Below are positions 9,462 through 18,601 of a DNA stretch of 64,000 nt, piece by piece. Origin of the DNA: Microcoleus vaginatus WJT46-NPBG5. GTDB lineage: Bacteria > Cyanobacteriota > Cyanobacteriia > Cyanobacteriales > Oscillatoriaceae. Numbering within the stretch: position 1 is the stretch's first letter; every line of letters starts with the position of its first letter. The translations under genes were made by a program, and so were the position numbers. The notes below the pieces were generated by a model, which searched no databases, was not told the DNA's origin, and was given only the letters and a program-made list of their open reading frames with translations. Where the stretch lies: contig JAHHHM010000002.1 of assembly GCA_019359355.1 (NCBI GenBank), forward strand, positions 186,001-250,000, in the 5' to 3' direction.

Positions 9462-9992
9462 AACTGTCCCTCCTAATCCCGTCCTACATCGGTTGCTGCC
9501 TTTAGTCTAGAGTTCTCAGGCTCTTCAAGGATCGCATCTGCTGAAATTGAGTCCGCCTTGAGCCTTCTGTTTTGCTTGCCTGAAGGGGTGTTTGCCCTTG
9601 GGGCTTTCTGGGCGCTGATGGCTGAAGTTGTCAGCTAGATGCTTCTATTAAACCTTATGACACGCTTGAGTGAACGCGTTGCCCTTGCCGGTTATGCCTG
9701 TGCTACCAGACTGTACGTTAGCATAGCGGGGTTCTTTTGCTACATCCGCTGTCCTTGATCCGGATGCCGGTGAATTTTTAACCGAATTTACGCATTTCTA
9801 CGCTGGACAAAGGGGATAGGGTCACGCAAGTTTGAGACAGCTTTCTCTAACTTCAGCGCATGGGGAAGGCCGGTTAAAAAAGGATGGATTTTCCCCTCAT
9901 AAGGTTACTATTTGGTATTGACTATCAAAAGCTGCATCTGCTGGCTTGCTAATTGTCGGTAAAAATCAAACGGCGACTGCCTAGAGTAAACA
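9462..9992. other. Divergent intergenic region mgtE / mscS-cNMP
   Basis: This is a 531-bp gap between divergently transcribed channel genes. I looked for a magnesium-responsive M-box or other riboswitch and recognised none. No tRNA, terminator or ORF of note was found. Promoters for both genes must lie here. Confidence 0.4.
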
Positions 9993-11465
9993 ATGAAGTG
10001 GATTTTTAATCAAGCCCAGAAAATATTTTCCGAATGTTTTAAACTTTTGAACGCCCACCTGTTTGAGATCGGCGACAAAAGTTTTTCCCTTGGTTTAATC
10101 TTCCAGCTTATTCTTTTAATTATCATTGTCTTTCTGGTTGCTCGTGCCTTCAGCGTGTGGCTAAAACATCGGCTGTTAATTCGCATGGGATTTGACCGGG
10201 GCAGCCGAGAAGCCATTGCCGCAGTCATTAGCTATTCGCTGACCGCCCTAGGCTTTTTAATTGTTCTGCAATCAGTCGGGATTAATTTCAGCTCAATCGC
10301 AGTCTTAGCCGGCGTCTTGGGAATTGGCTTAGGTTTCTCGTTGCAAAATTTAGCGAGTAATTTTATCAGCGGTTTAACACTTTTATTTGAGCGACCCATT
10401 AAAGTTGGAGATTTTATTGAAGTTGATGATTTATTAGGAACGGTTGAAAATATTTCTATTCGCTCTACAATTGTTCGTACCATAGATGGAGTATTCGTGA
10501 TTGTACCGAATATCCGGTTTGTTGAAAATAATATTATTAATTGGAGCTATCGTGATCCCAAGTGTTGCATTCATATCCCTGTAGGAGTTGACTACGGAAC
10601 TGATCCAATTATTGTCACAGAGGCATTGCTCGCCGCTGCCCGGATGGAATCGAGTGTATTATCCTATCCTTCTCCAAAGGTGTGGTTTAAAGGATTTGCG
10701 GAAAGTGATTTAAAATTTGAACTCTTGGTTTGGATAGATCAGCCCCACGAGAGTGATCCCATTAAAAGTGCTTTGCATTTTCGCATTGAACATGAATTTC
10801 GTCATCGAGGAATTTCAATTCCTTTTCCGCAACGAAATTTGTATATTCGCAATATAGATGAACTAGGTGCTTTGTTTAATAAAAGCAATCCTGATGAAGT
10901 AACGAACGGCAAAATGCCGGCTCCAAATCCAGCTTTATCACCGCCTCTAAATGTATCTCCAAAATCACCCAATAACTGGACACTCCGGGATTTATTGAGG
11001 CGCGTGACTTATTTTGAGCAGTGTTCAGATTTGGAATTGCGGCAATTGATTGAATACGGCTACCGGCAACTGTTTCCTGCCGGCCAGGTTGTATGCCAAG
11101 AAAATGGCCCAGGAGAGTCTTTTTATATTATTCTCAACGGATCTGTTGAAGTCTTTTCTCAAAAAATTGGAAAATATATTGCTACACTTCATGAAGGTGA
11201 GTTTTTTGGGGAGATGTCTTTGCTGATGGGAACGCCTCGCTCAGCAACCGTTCGTACCTTAGAAGACTCGATTCTTTTTGTTGTAGAACGTCATGATCTC
11301 CAGAAACTTTTAGTCGAGCATCCAGGTTTAGCCGATCAGCTTGCTCAAAAATTATCTGAACGCCAACAAGCACTTCGCAATTTAGGTTTATTACCCGAAG
11401 GTTCTTCAGAAGAAACCCCTTTGATTTGGGTTCGCAAACGACTACAAACCCTTTTTGGCATTTAA
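9993..11465 (+). CDS. MscS-type mechanosensitive channel with C-terminal cyclic-nucleotide-binding domain
   Basis: This 490-aa protein has N-terminal membrane helices (about 25-130). TM3 and the MscS core are clear: GIGLGFSLQNLASNFISGL followed by LLFERPIKVGDFIEV (about 108-145). The cytoplasmic beta and alpha/beta domain extends to about 290. After a Pro/Asn linker comes a cNMP-binding domain (about 330-455) with an intact phosphate-binding cassette (FGEMSLL, then PRSATV, near 405-420). It belongs to the bacterial cyclic-nucleotide-gated MscS group. cAMP probably modulates gating; the window also encodes an adenylate cyclase. No nearby operon partner is seen. Confidence 0.93.
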   Translation: MKWIFNQAQKIFSECFKLLNAHLFEIGDKSFSLGLIFQLILLIIIVFLVARAFSVWLKHRLLIRMGFDRGSREAIAAVISYSLTALGFLIVLQSVGINFSSIAVLAGVLGIGLGFSLQNLASNFISGLTLLFERPIKVGDFIEVDDLLGTVENISIRSTIVRTIDGVFVIVPNIRFVENNIINWSYRDPKCCIHIPVGVDYGTDPIIVTEALLAAARMESSVLSYPSPKVWFKGFAESDLKFELLVWIDQPHESDPIKSALHFRIEHEFRHRGISIPFPQRNLYIRNIDELGALFNKSNPDEVTNGKMPAPNPALSPPLNVSPKSPNNWTLRDLLRRVTYFEQCSDLELRQLIEYGYRQLFPAGQVVCQENGPGESFYIILNGSVEVFSQKIGKYIATLHEGEFFGEMSLLMGTPRSATVRTLEDSILFVVERHDLQKLLVEHPGLADQLAQKLSERQQALRNLGLLPEGSSEETPLIWVRKRLQTLFGI

Positions 11466-11581
11466 ATAGAGGAAGTAGTCATAGAAGTAAGGCAATTTTA
11501 ATGCAGTAGCTTTAGCTATTAAATTTGACCACGCTAGCGAAGGATTTCCTTGATGTCCCACGCCCTACACTACGCCTCTCA

Positions 11582-11755
11582 ATGAAAAATTTTCCATTGG
11601 TTTACGGACGAACTGACAGTGGCAGCGAGCTTTTTCAATTAAAGAGTGAACTACCCGCTCCCCTCTTTTTCGAGCGCGTCGTGCGAGATTACATCAGCGA
11701 ATTTGCAATTGAAGAGGAGGAAATGGAGGTGGCGGAACAAGATTTGGAAGAATAA
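11582..11755 (+). CDS. Small acidic hypothetical protein
   Basis: An ORF of 57 codons from ATG 11582 (an upstream in-frame TTG at 11525 would give 76 aa). It encodes LVYGRTDSGSELFQLKSEL and a very acidic tail (EEEEMEVAEQDLEE). No ribosome site precedes either start. The order-like composition suggests it may be real, but no family is recognised and it may be a chance ORF. Confidence 0.35.
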   Translation: MKNFPLVYGRTDSGSELFQLKSELPAPLFFERVVRDYISEFAIEEEEMEVAEQDLEE

Positions 11756-11882
11756 TGTAGTCTTGGGTATCCTCTCCCCACTTCCCTGAGCGTTAGGGCA
11801 TTCAAGTCGTAGGTTAATGGGCTTAACTTTTTTCTATTACAGTTTACATAGCAGTTCTCAATTATGTTCAATATGAGAAACG

Positions 11883-12200
11883 CTATATTGGTACGACAAG
11901 TTCTCAGCCACTATCTTCAAAAATCGTATTTTTTGTGGCTAGAAGCAAGATGGTTCTTTGGTATCCTTGTGTGCAAAGTTCGCGACAAAGCTTAATACTG
12001 CCTAGTTCAATAGGAAGTAACCCCAGCACAATCAGGTCCTATTCATTGGACGTTGACAATTTCAATCCGGTTTGACCATCTGTTGCAATATTAATCGTGC
12101 AGTGATTGCTCGTAAGTAGGGCTGAGAAGTTATCAACCCCCGATTGCTCAGCTTCAATGAGTAAAATCTTTTTTAGGGCGATTTGTGGTAATAAACTCAT
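11883..12200 (-). pseudogene. Decayed response-regulator receiver domain
   Basis: Read from ATG 12200, the minus strand gives a receiver-like sequence: KKILLIEAEQSG, then INIATDGQTGLKLSTSNE, then DLIVLGLLP, then LCRELCTQGYQ, then TILLLATKNT. It is interrupted in frame by TAG at 12039-12041 and TGA at 11904-11906. The acidic pocket is EAE rather than EDD, the phospho-acceptor position (normally DLIVLDLMLP) is Gly, and no DNA-binding domain follows. It is best explained as a remnant of an OmpR-like regulator. No frameshift is needed to read it, so the decay is mainly by point mutation. Confidence 0.7.
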
Positions 12201-12637
12201 CACCACTATTTGGATTTTTATCTACAAACATAATCTTACAAACTCTCCCATTATGATAAGGTTGATTGCTGCCGGCAACCTATTGATTTAATTTTTTATA
12301 AAATTATGGCTGTATACGCTTTAAAACTTTCATTTACACAATGATGTTTATTCATTAACTTTTTAAACAAAATTAATAGGATTGGCAAGTTTTAAAATAA
12401 CTTGTGCTAAATTCACCTTGTAAATACAGTTTTTTGTCACCTGTGCTATAAGCAGCCATTCTTCCGGTGTTCAGGAGAAAATATAACGATCTCAAAGTTA
12501 AGTATTTTTGACTTCAGCCTTTCTCCCAATACCCATCAGTCTCACTTTGACAAACTAGGAACAGCCTTCTGCTCAGTCCTTCTACAATATCTGAAACCCT
12601 TGGTTCTTAAGGGTTTTAACTATTTTCTATTCAGGTA
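11884..12637. other. Long non-coding stretch around the regulator remnant
   Basis: Apart from the receiver remnant, the stretch from about 12200 to 12637 is AT-rich and contains no credible gene. It leads into the promoter of the coiled-coil gene. A 61-codon plus-strand ORF at 12106-12291 is antisense to the remnant and not credible. Confidence 0.45.
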
Positions 12638-12666
12638 TTGACGAAAAAGTCAACGTCCGTTACGAT
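12638..12666 (+). promoter_or_regulatory. Sigma-70-type promoter for the coiled-coil gene
   Basis: TTGACG (12638-12643) and TACGAT (12661-12666) are separated by exactly 17 bp, close to the consensus. Transcription would start near 12673, leaving a leader of about 80 nt before ATG 12754. Confidence 0.6.
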
Positions 12667-12690
12667 AGGTATGTTGATAAAAAAGTCAAC
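12638..12690. promoter_or_regulatory. Two near-identical inverted repeats overlapping the promoter (candidate operators)
   Basis: TTGACGAAAAAGTCAAC (12638-12654) and GTTGATAAAAAAGTCAAC (12673-12690) are two copies of a GTTGAY-A(n)-GTCAAC inverted repeat, spaced about 36 bp apart. One overlaps the -35 box and the other covers the predicted start point. The arrangement is what a dimeric repressor with two sites would need; the regulator is unknown. Confidence 0.55.
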
Positions 12691-12753
12691 AACATCACGC
12701 TCAGACGCACTAAAAATCCCCTCACCTCATAAGGCTATTCGAGGAAAATCAAT

Positions 12754-13764
12754 ATGAACAAAGTGGCACCCAAAGACAGTAAAGCCAAAATTATCGAAGC
12801 ATTTAATCAATTGCTCGCTGAACGCAAGAAAATTGACTCAAAGGTAGCGACGAAGGAAGAAGAAGCGGCGAAGGAACAGAATAAACAAATTCTGGAAACC
12901 GCCTCTACTTATACCCTTGATAGCATTGTTAAAGGTCTTGCGGATCTACAGTTAGAGTTTGGCAGTATTGTCACCGGCTTGTCAGGGAAATTAGCCACAG
13001 AAACCTCAAAGCTAGACGAACTCAAGCGAGCGATAGAAATTGAAGCGCAGAACTTGCAAGAGCTTCAGCAAATTAGAATTGTAGCAGACGCTCTGCATAT
13101 TTTAAATCAAGAACACCAAGCCACCTTAAAAGCGTTAGAACAAGCGGCAGATGCTCAGCGAGAAGCGCTTGAAAAAGACAAAGCTGAAAAGAAAAAGGCT
13201 TGGCAAAAAGAGGGAGAAGAATATGAAATCTCTGTTCAAGAGCAGACTGAGCTATTAATTAAAGAGCGCCGGCAGGAAGCAGAGGATTACCAATATAAAA
13301 TCGAACGCACGCGCAAAGTTGAAACAGATGAGTATGAAGATCGCGCCCGGAAACAAGAAAGAGAGTTGCTTGCAACTGAGCAAGCCAATCAAAAACAATG
13401 GACTGAGCGTGAAAAAGTATTGGCGACGAATCAAAAATTATTTGAAGAATACCAGCAAAAAGTAGCGACGATGCCCGAAGAATTGAAAAAAGCAGAAGAT
13501 GAAGCCCGGAAAAAGGCAATTGAAGAGGTTAATCGAGAGGCGAAAGTAAAGGCTGATTTATTTAAGAAAGAGTGGGATAAAACCGATGAAGGTTATCAAT
13601 TAAAAATCCAATCCCTAGAAGAGACTATTCAAAGACAATCCGAACAAATTGCGGATATTTCATTGCAGCTTCAAGCGACCATGAAGCAAGCTCAAGACCT
13701 TGCCATGCGAGCATTTGCGACTTCCTCCAATAATGTGAGTTCTCAGGAAAAAGCAAAAATTTAG
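12754..13764 (+). CDS. Coiled-coil-rich protein A
   Basis: This 336-aa protein starts at ATG 12754 with GAGGAAAA upstream. It is almost entirely charged helix rich in Glu, Lys and Gln. Residues about 60-130 contain IVKGLADLQLEFGSIVTGLS, then a long coiled coil with EDYQYKIERTRKVETDEYE, ending in QDLAMRAFA. No signal peptide, membrane segment or enzyme motif is visible. It is clearly paralogous to the next gene. Coiled-coil-rich proteins of this style can form filaments or scaffolds in cyanobacteria, but that role is inference only. A strong promoter with candidate operators lies upstream. Confidence 0.85.
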   Translation: MNKVAPKDSKAKIIEAFNQLLAERKKIDSKVATKEEEAAKEQNKQILETASTYTLDSIVKGLADLQLEFGSIVTGLSGKLATETSKLDELKRAIEIEAQNLQELQQIRIVADALHILNQEHQATLKALEQAADAQREALEKDKAEKKKAWQKEGEEYEISVQEQTELLIKERRQEAEDYQYKIERTRKVETDEYEDRARKQERELLATEQANQKQWTEREKVLATNQKLFEEYQQKVATMPEELKKAEDEARKKAIEEVNREAKVKADLFKKEWDKTDEGYQLKIQSLEETIQRQSEQIADISLQLQATMKQAQDLAMRAFATSSNNVSSQEKAKI

Positions 13765-13882
13765 ATATTGGCAGTAAAGGCGGGTTTTGCCTTTGTTTCT
13801 TTGTCAAACCCGCCGGCACATCTATTCGGTGCGATTGTCTTTCCCTGTTTACGCTTCACTTTACCCTTTTTGGAGATCAATT

Positions 13883-14971
13883 ATGACGAAAAAAATCAAC
13901 ACGAAAAGTACCAAAGATGAAATTTTAAAGGCATTTGAAGAATTAAATCAGGAAAAAACAGCGATCAAAGCTGAATTGGATAAACTGCAAAAAGAACAGA
14001 AAGCAGCTACCTCTCAAAAACCAATTAATCAAGCACAGGGAGAACCCCAAAAAATGATAAATCAAGGCCAAGTCGCTCAACAAAAGATGAATCAAACGAT
14101 TGAAAGTCTGGCCAAAATTCAATTAAATTTAGGAAGCGCTGTCAGCGAGTTATCCGAAAAACTGACTTTAGAGGCTTCTCAGCTAGCAGAAATTCGGCAG
14201 TCGGTGGCCGCCGAACTCAAACAATTAGAAGAACTGCACAAGCTGCAAGTTGCGGAAGATACATTAAAAACTTTAATTCAAGAACATGAGGAAAGTTCTA
14301 AGGTTTTTGATGAAGAATTAAGCCAAAGACGTGAGGCTCTTGAGCAAGAAAAGCAGGAGCAAAAAAAAGCTTGGGATAAAGAGCAAGAAGAATATAAACG
14401 AGCGATTAAAGATCGCAATGATTTATATAGTACAACGCGTCAAAGGGACACTCAGGAATATCAATACGAACTCAAACTTCAACGCCAGCTCAATACAGAT
14501 GAATATGAATTGCAGCAAAAGAGCTTGTGTACGGAGCTAGAAGAAATTAAGAAGGTAAAAGAGAAAGAATGGGCTGAGCGGGAAAAACAAATTGCCGAAC
14601 GCGAGAAACAATATGAAGAAGCGAAAGCTAAGGTAGACGCTTTTGCTAAAGATAAGGAGGCAGCAATTAAGAAGGCAACTGAAGAAGGTAAAGGAATTGG
14701 CAACTATCAAGCGAAGGTTAGTGCTGATTTGTATGCCAAGGAAGTGGAAGGCCAAAAGCGTTTGTATGAACTGAGAATGCAGTCTTTAGAACAGACTATT
14801 CAAACTCAGGATACGCGAATTCTCAGCCTTTCTAAACAGCTTGAATCTGCCCTCAAACAGGTGCAAGATTTAGCAGTGAAAGCAATTGAAGGGGCATCGA
14901 ATATGAATTCATCTCAGGTTCTCAAAGAAATCGCCTTGGAACAAGCAAAGACTTTGCAAAAGAGTAAGTAA
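13883..14971 (+). CDS. Coiled-coil-rich protein B (paralogue of A)
   Basis: This 362-aa protein starts at ATG 13883, with GGAG 9 bases upstream; the longer in-frame extension from 13787 lacks a ribosome site. It follows A by 118 bp on the same strand and repeats its plan: a KIQLNLGSAVSELSEKL segment (compare A), a LQVAEDTLKTLIQEHEES segment, then DTQEYQYELKLQRQLNTDEY and a C-terminal QVQDLAVKAIEG. No membrane or catalytic features are visible. A and B probably form hetero-oligomeric coiled coils. The function is unknown. Confidence 0.85.
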   Translation: MTKKINTKSTKDEILKAFEELNQEKTAIKAELDKLQKEQKAATSQKPINQAQGEPQKMINQGQVAQQKMNQTIESLAKIQLNLGSAVSELSEKLTLEASQLAEIRQSVAAELKQLEELHKLQVAEDTLKTLIQEHEESSKVFDEELSQRREALEQEKQEQKKAWDKEQEEYKRAIKDRNDLYSTTRQRDTQEYQYELKLQRQLNTDEYELQQKSLCTELEEIKKVKEKEWAEREKQIAEREKQYEEAKAKVDAFAKDKEAAIKKATEEGKGIGNYQAKVSADLYAKEVEGQKRLYELRMQSLEQTIQTQDTRILSLSKQLESALKQVQDLAVKAIEGASNMNSSQVLKEIALEQAKTLQKSK

Positions 14972-15129
14972 TATAAAGCTCACCTTGAGGTGACACGGAC
15001 AACTTTTTGCAACTCCTTTTTCCCTGATGATGGCCCACCTTGCATGAAGGGTTCCGTTGAACCAGAGATTGTAGCGAGAATCGAGAATAAATTTTCCAAA
15101 CCGGCCTCTCGAAAAATTGGGTAATATAA

Positions 15130-15157
15130 GCCTCCTGATGAAGGAGGTTTTTTTTTG
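15130..15157 (+). terminator. Intrinsic terminator after the coiled-coil pair
   Basis: CCTCCT and AGGAGG form the stem around a short loop, followed by nine T residues. It lies about 160 bp after the stop of coiled-coil protein B and before the M48 gene. Confidence 0.75.
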
Positions 15158-15279
15158 GAAAACAGCCATTCCCAGGTGCTGTCTTGTCAGGAGAAGTCTT
15201 GACAGTTGTTGAATGCTTCTCGCATTTGCCAATATATTAGTATTTATATTGAACCCCATCGGTCGCGAAAACCCTTATT

Positions 15280-16263
15280 ATGCCTTCTTACCCTGGAATC
15301 TCTAGCGAAGCCTTTCGTCATCCCCTTGATCGCGAAGCTGAGCAAGCTTTACGCAGTTTACCTGGCTTTGATATGGTGGCTCGCAAATTTGTAGAATTTG
15401 TTTATGAGCGCCCTCAGTTCGTTTTTTTAATGGGCAATAGCATTCAAGTGGGACCCCGCCAGTATGCTAGCCTCTATAATATATTTCGGGAATGTGTACG
15501 GGATTTAGATATTTACCCTGAACCTTCATTATTTATCGCTCAAAATCCCCAGGCTAACGCTCATGCAATTGGGCAAGAACAGCCTTCTGTCATTTTAAAT
15601 TCTGGACTTTTAGACTTACTAACTGATGAGGAAATTCGGACTGTGTTAGCCCATGAATTAGGGCATATTAAATGCGGTCATACGACCTTAATTCAGATGG
15701 CGCGGTGGGCAATGGAAGTTGCTTTTTTTATTGGGGATTTGACGTTTGGAATCGGCAATATAGTGAGTCGAGGGTTAATTTTAGCGTTTTATGAATGGAT
15801 GCGAAAAGCTGAATTATCTGCGGATAGAGCGGCTTTTTTGGTGACGGATGATTTGAAGCCGGTGATGCTGGCGATGATGAAGCTTGCCGGCGGCAGTGTT
15901 CGGCACAGTAACGAGTGCAGTTTAGAGGAGTTTCTTCGTCAAGCCGAAAGGTATCAGCAACTCGACCAAGATAGTTTGAATCAAGTTTATAAGTTTTTAC
16001 TTTATAATAACATCGCGCAAAATGTGTTTCTCAGTCATCCTTTCACGGTTGAGCGGGTTCACTATTTGCAAGAGTGGTCAAAATCGGAAGATTATCATCA
16101 AATTCGTGCCGGCAACTATCGCCGTGCAAGTGCTGAGGGATCGGTGGAGGTGCAATCAGAGACATCCAACAATGATAATGATGTGGATGTATTGCGCCGG
16201 CAGGTTGAGGAATTGCAACGAGAAATTAATCGGGTGAAATCCCAGCGATCAGAAGATCAGTAG
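15280..16263 (+). CDS. M48-family metalloprotease with C-terminal coiled coil
   Basis: This 327-aa protein carries the zinc motif HELGH at about 126 (VLAHELGHIKCGH) and the downstream third ligand in AELSADRAAF. Hydrophobic stretches flank the motif (about 145-175), as in HtpX-like M48 enzymes, but no classical N-terminal membrane helices are present. The last 25 residues form a short coiled coil (DVLRRQVEELQREINRVK). The protease probably acts in cytoplasm or at the membrane face. It lies downstream of the coiled-coil pair but beyond a terminator, so co-transcription is unlikely. Confidence 0.88.
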   Translation: MPSYPGISSEAFRHPLDREAEQALRSLPGFDMVARKFVEFVYERPQFVFLMGNSIQVGPRQYASLYNIFRECVRDLDIYPEPSLFIAQNPQANAHAIGQEQPSVILNSGLLDLLTDEEIRTVLAHELGHIKCGHTTLIQMARWAMEVAFFIGDLTFGIGNIVSRGLILAFYEWMRKAELSADRAAFLVTDDLKPVMLAMMKLAGGSVRHSNECSLEEFLRQAERYQQLDQDSLNQVYKFLLYNNIAQNVFLSHPFTVERVHYLQEWSKSEDYHQIRAGNYRRASAEGSVEVQSETSNNDNDVDVLRRQVEELQREINRVKSQRSEDQ

Positions 16264-16326
16264 TATTTGCTCATTGCCTTCTGCAAAGTAAGCGATTGAA
16301 GACAAATAACTGCTTAAAATTCCGCA

Positions 16327-16725
16327 TTATTTCCCCAATCGGCCTAGAAAAACGCCCAATTGAACACAGATGAGTCCTAGAAAAGCACTGCCTATCCAAT
16401 AAAAACCGGCTGATATAAAGCGCTGATTGCGTAATAAAACAACACTCTCTAACCCATAAGTGGAGAAAGTTGTGTAAGCCCCCAAGAAGCCGGTGGTAAC
16501 TAACAACCGCACTTCTGGGGGAATAGTTGTCAGCCGTTCTAAAGCTAGGGTAATAAACAAGCCCATGCCAAAACAGCCGGTGAGATTGATGAAAAAGGTG
16601 CCGTAGGGAAAGGCGGTGCCGAAGCGCTGTGCAAACCACAAAGTCAAGTAATAGCGACTGAGGGCACCGGCAATCGCGCCAAAACTGATAGCGATGGGAT
16701 TACGAATTGCAGGATCTTGAAGCAT
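16327..16725 (-). CDS. crcB: Fluoride channel CrcB/Fluc
   Basis: This 132-aa protein has four membrane helices and the family's conserved blocks: [11 protein letters not shown] near the N-terminus, [16 protein letters not shown], then [15 protein letters not shown]. Members are dual-topology dimers that export fluoride. The length is typical. No fluoride riboswitch was recognised in the roughly 115 bp upstream. Confidence 0.95.
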   Translation of the reverse strand: MLQDPAIRNPIAISFGAIAGALSRYYLTLWFAQRFGTAFPYGTFFINLTGCFGMGLFITLALERLTTIPPEVRLLVTTGFLGAYTTFSTYGLESVVLLRNQRFISAGFYWIGSAFLGLICVQLGVFLGRLGK

Positions 16726-16840
16726 GGACTTGGCTGCCGGTTGGTGAGTGCAGTAAAAATTAGCAGAACCCTAAGAAGCGCTTTGCCGGCAACTCATCCA
16801 GCACAACCGCTTTCCCCTGACGGATTATTTGATCGTCCTG

Positions 16841-17374
16841 CTATTTGTCTAGCACTCGCACATCAATCACGCTGGAATTGAAATTATAGGTAAAACCTTC
16901 AAGTTCAACCGGCGTTCCAATTTTCAGTTTACTATTACCCAATACCGGCCCAGTTTCAGTAATTTGAGCTTTGCCAGTCAGTGTGATTAGCAGATTGCTG
17001 CTGTAATTCTCCTCAACTCTTGGATCGGGTTTTGGCTTGACCGAGCCATCGGGTTGGGGCACTGCCAACATTTTGTCTAGAAGTTGTACTGATTTAATAT
17101 CAATCTTCCCGTGAGGCTGATTGCGAATAATCACATTTGTCGTCTTCGTTTTTTCAAAGTCTTGGATCAAAGCTTTGGGATCCCGCACACTCAGACCTCG
17201 GACAATCAAATCAACCTCAATAGGTTTGGTGGGGACATTGACTTGTGCCACAGAACCAGAGGTGCCAGGAAAGAAGAAAATCCCCACAACTACCAGCAGA
17301 ATCACCAGTGCAGCCCCCACATCGAGGATGCTAATTTTACCGAATAAGCGCCCTTGAGAATCTAAAAGCTTCAT
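16841..17374 (-). CDS. DUF4330 family protein
   Basis: This 177-aa protein starts at ATG 17374; a GTG at 17401 would add nine residues. The start MKLLDSQGRLFGKISILD is typical of DUF4330. One membrane helix (LVILLVVVGIFFF, about 22-38) is followed by a soluble domain of about 135 residues on the outer side, with beta-rich sequence (IEVDLIVRGLSVRDP). The family is widespread in cyanobacteria without a known function. It lies upstream of crcB on the same strand, about 115 bp apart. Confidence 0.85.
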   Translation of the reverse strand: MKLLDSQGRLFGKISILDVGAALVILLVVVGIFFFPGTSGSVAQVNVPTKPIEVDLIVRGLSVRDPKALIQDFEKTKTTNVIIRNQPHGKIDIKSVQLLDKMLAVPQPDGSVKPKPDPRVEENYSSNLLITLTGKAQITETGPVLGNSKLKIGTPVELEGFTYNFNSSVIDVRVLDK

Positions 17375-17593
17375 AGAAAATTGTCCTGACCAAACAGTCA
17401 CAGTTGTTTAAACTAACACAGAGATTACCACTGCCGGCGCTCTACTTCAGGTGACTTTTAAAGTTGGCCGACAGTTTTATATCCAGAAGCTTGCCCGATA
17501 CAACCACTCTGTGGTAGGGAACACTAAACTGGATTTGATCAGTCCATGCTTAAAGAACCGTTGTTGATATAAAGTTTCCTCACACAGCTAGCT

Positions 17594-18454
17594 ATGTTTA
17601 ATCCTTTGTCTTTGATTTCCCGTTCTCCTCATCGGCGCTGGTTCTATGCGTTGCTGTCTGTCGTCGTCGCTATGAGCGTGACAGTGGGTTCCTCTTATCC
17701 CAGCCAAGCGATTTCCATCGGAGACATATTTCGCGGTGGAATTCAGGTGATTCAGGGAATTCAGATTTCCAATATGTCTGATGAAAAAGAAGTTGAATTT
17801 GGCAAGCAAATAAACAACCAGCTGCGTCGTGAGGTGAAGATCAGCCGAAACGCCGAACTGAATAAGTATATTGACCAAATTGGTCAGCGCCTAGCTGCTC
17901 AGAGTGACCGGCCTAATATTCCCTATACCTTTCAAGTGGTTACAGACGATAACATCAATGCCTTTGCGACGGTGGGGGGTTTTGTTTATATCAACACCGG
18001 CTTGATTAAAGCAGCAGACAACGAATCCCAGCTCGCCAGTGTCATAGGCCACGAAATTGGGCATATTTCCGGCAAGCACGTCCTCAAGGGCATCAGAAAA
18101 GCCTCTATTGAGCAAGGACTTGCCTCCGCTGCCGGTATGGATCGCAATACAGCCGTCAGACTTGGGGTGCAAGTCGCCCTGCGGTTGCCGAGAAGCCGAA
18201 ATTATGAATATGAAGCGGATAAAACAGGTTTGATGGCATTAAAAGGAGCCGGCTACGCTCAATCGGGCATGATCGGCTTTTTTGAAAAACTGTTGGGTAA
18301 AGGCCGTTCAGCTCCCACTTTTTTAAGCTCTCACCCAGCAACTGAAGATCGGATCGCAGCGATTAAACAAAGTCTTGACCCTGCCCAAGCTAGTGTGGGA
18401 GATGGGCAAGACAGTGCCGCCTACAAAGCCAAAACTCAGCAGCTATTAAAGTAA
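17594..18454 (+). CDS. Secreted M48-family metalloprotease
   Basis: This 286-aa protein has an N-terminal signal peptide (positively charged SPHRRW, then hydrophobic LLSVVVAMSVTV, cleavage after SQA). The M48 motif is GHEIGHISGKHV at about 152, with the third ligand in NYEYEADKTGLM. The layout matches the periplasmic BepA/LoiP-like branch (DEKEVEFGKQIN at the domain start), without TPR repeats. It probably degrades or refolds outer-membrane proteins in the periplasm. A strong terminator follows. Confidence 0.9.
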   Translation: MFNPLSLISRSPHRRWFYALLSVVVAMSVTVGSSYPSQAISIGDIFRGGIQVIQGIQISNMSDEKEVEFGKQINNQLRREVKISRNAELNKYIDQIGQRLAAQSDRPNIPYTFQVVTDDNINAFATVGGFVYINTGLIKAADNESQLASVIGHEIGHISGKHVLKGIRKASIEQGLASAAGMDRNTAVRLGVQVALRLPRSRNYEYEADKTGLMALKGAGYAQSGMIGFFEKLLGKGRSAPTFLSSHPATEDRIAAIKQSLDPAQASVGDGQDSAAYKAKTQQLLK

Positions 18455-18491
18455 GTGAGTTGCCGGTTGAAACCGCAGCCACACCAATCAA

Positions 18492-18548
18492 AACCGCGCC
18501 CAGAGGGGACGATCTTTGGTCAATCCCTCTGGGCGCGGTCTTTTTTTA
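18492..18548 (+). terminator. Strong intrinsic terminator after the secreted M48 protease
   Basis: ACCGCGCCCAGAGGG pairs with CCCTCTGGGCGCGGT, a 15-bp stem, followed by seven T residues. It lies between convergent genes, 37 bp after the protease stop. Confidence 0.85.
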
Positions 18549-18601
18549 TAAAGCGCCTTCCCAAGCAATATTCAATTGGCTCGAATACTGAAATTAACCT
18601 T

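Noticed and set aside
9462-9992. Magnesium riboswitch upstream of mgtE
   Set aside because: I found no conserved M-box blocks by eye in the leader.
12106-12291. 61-codon plus-strand ORF
   Set aside because: It is antisense to the receiver remnant and shows no plausible protein features.
16726-16840. Fluoride riboswitch upstream of crcB
   Set aside because: No matching structure or conserved bases in the short leader.
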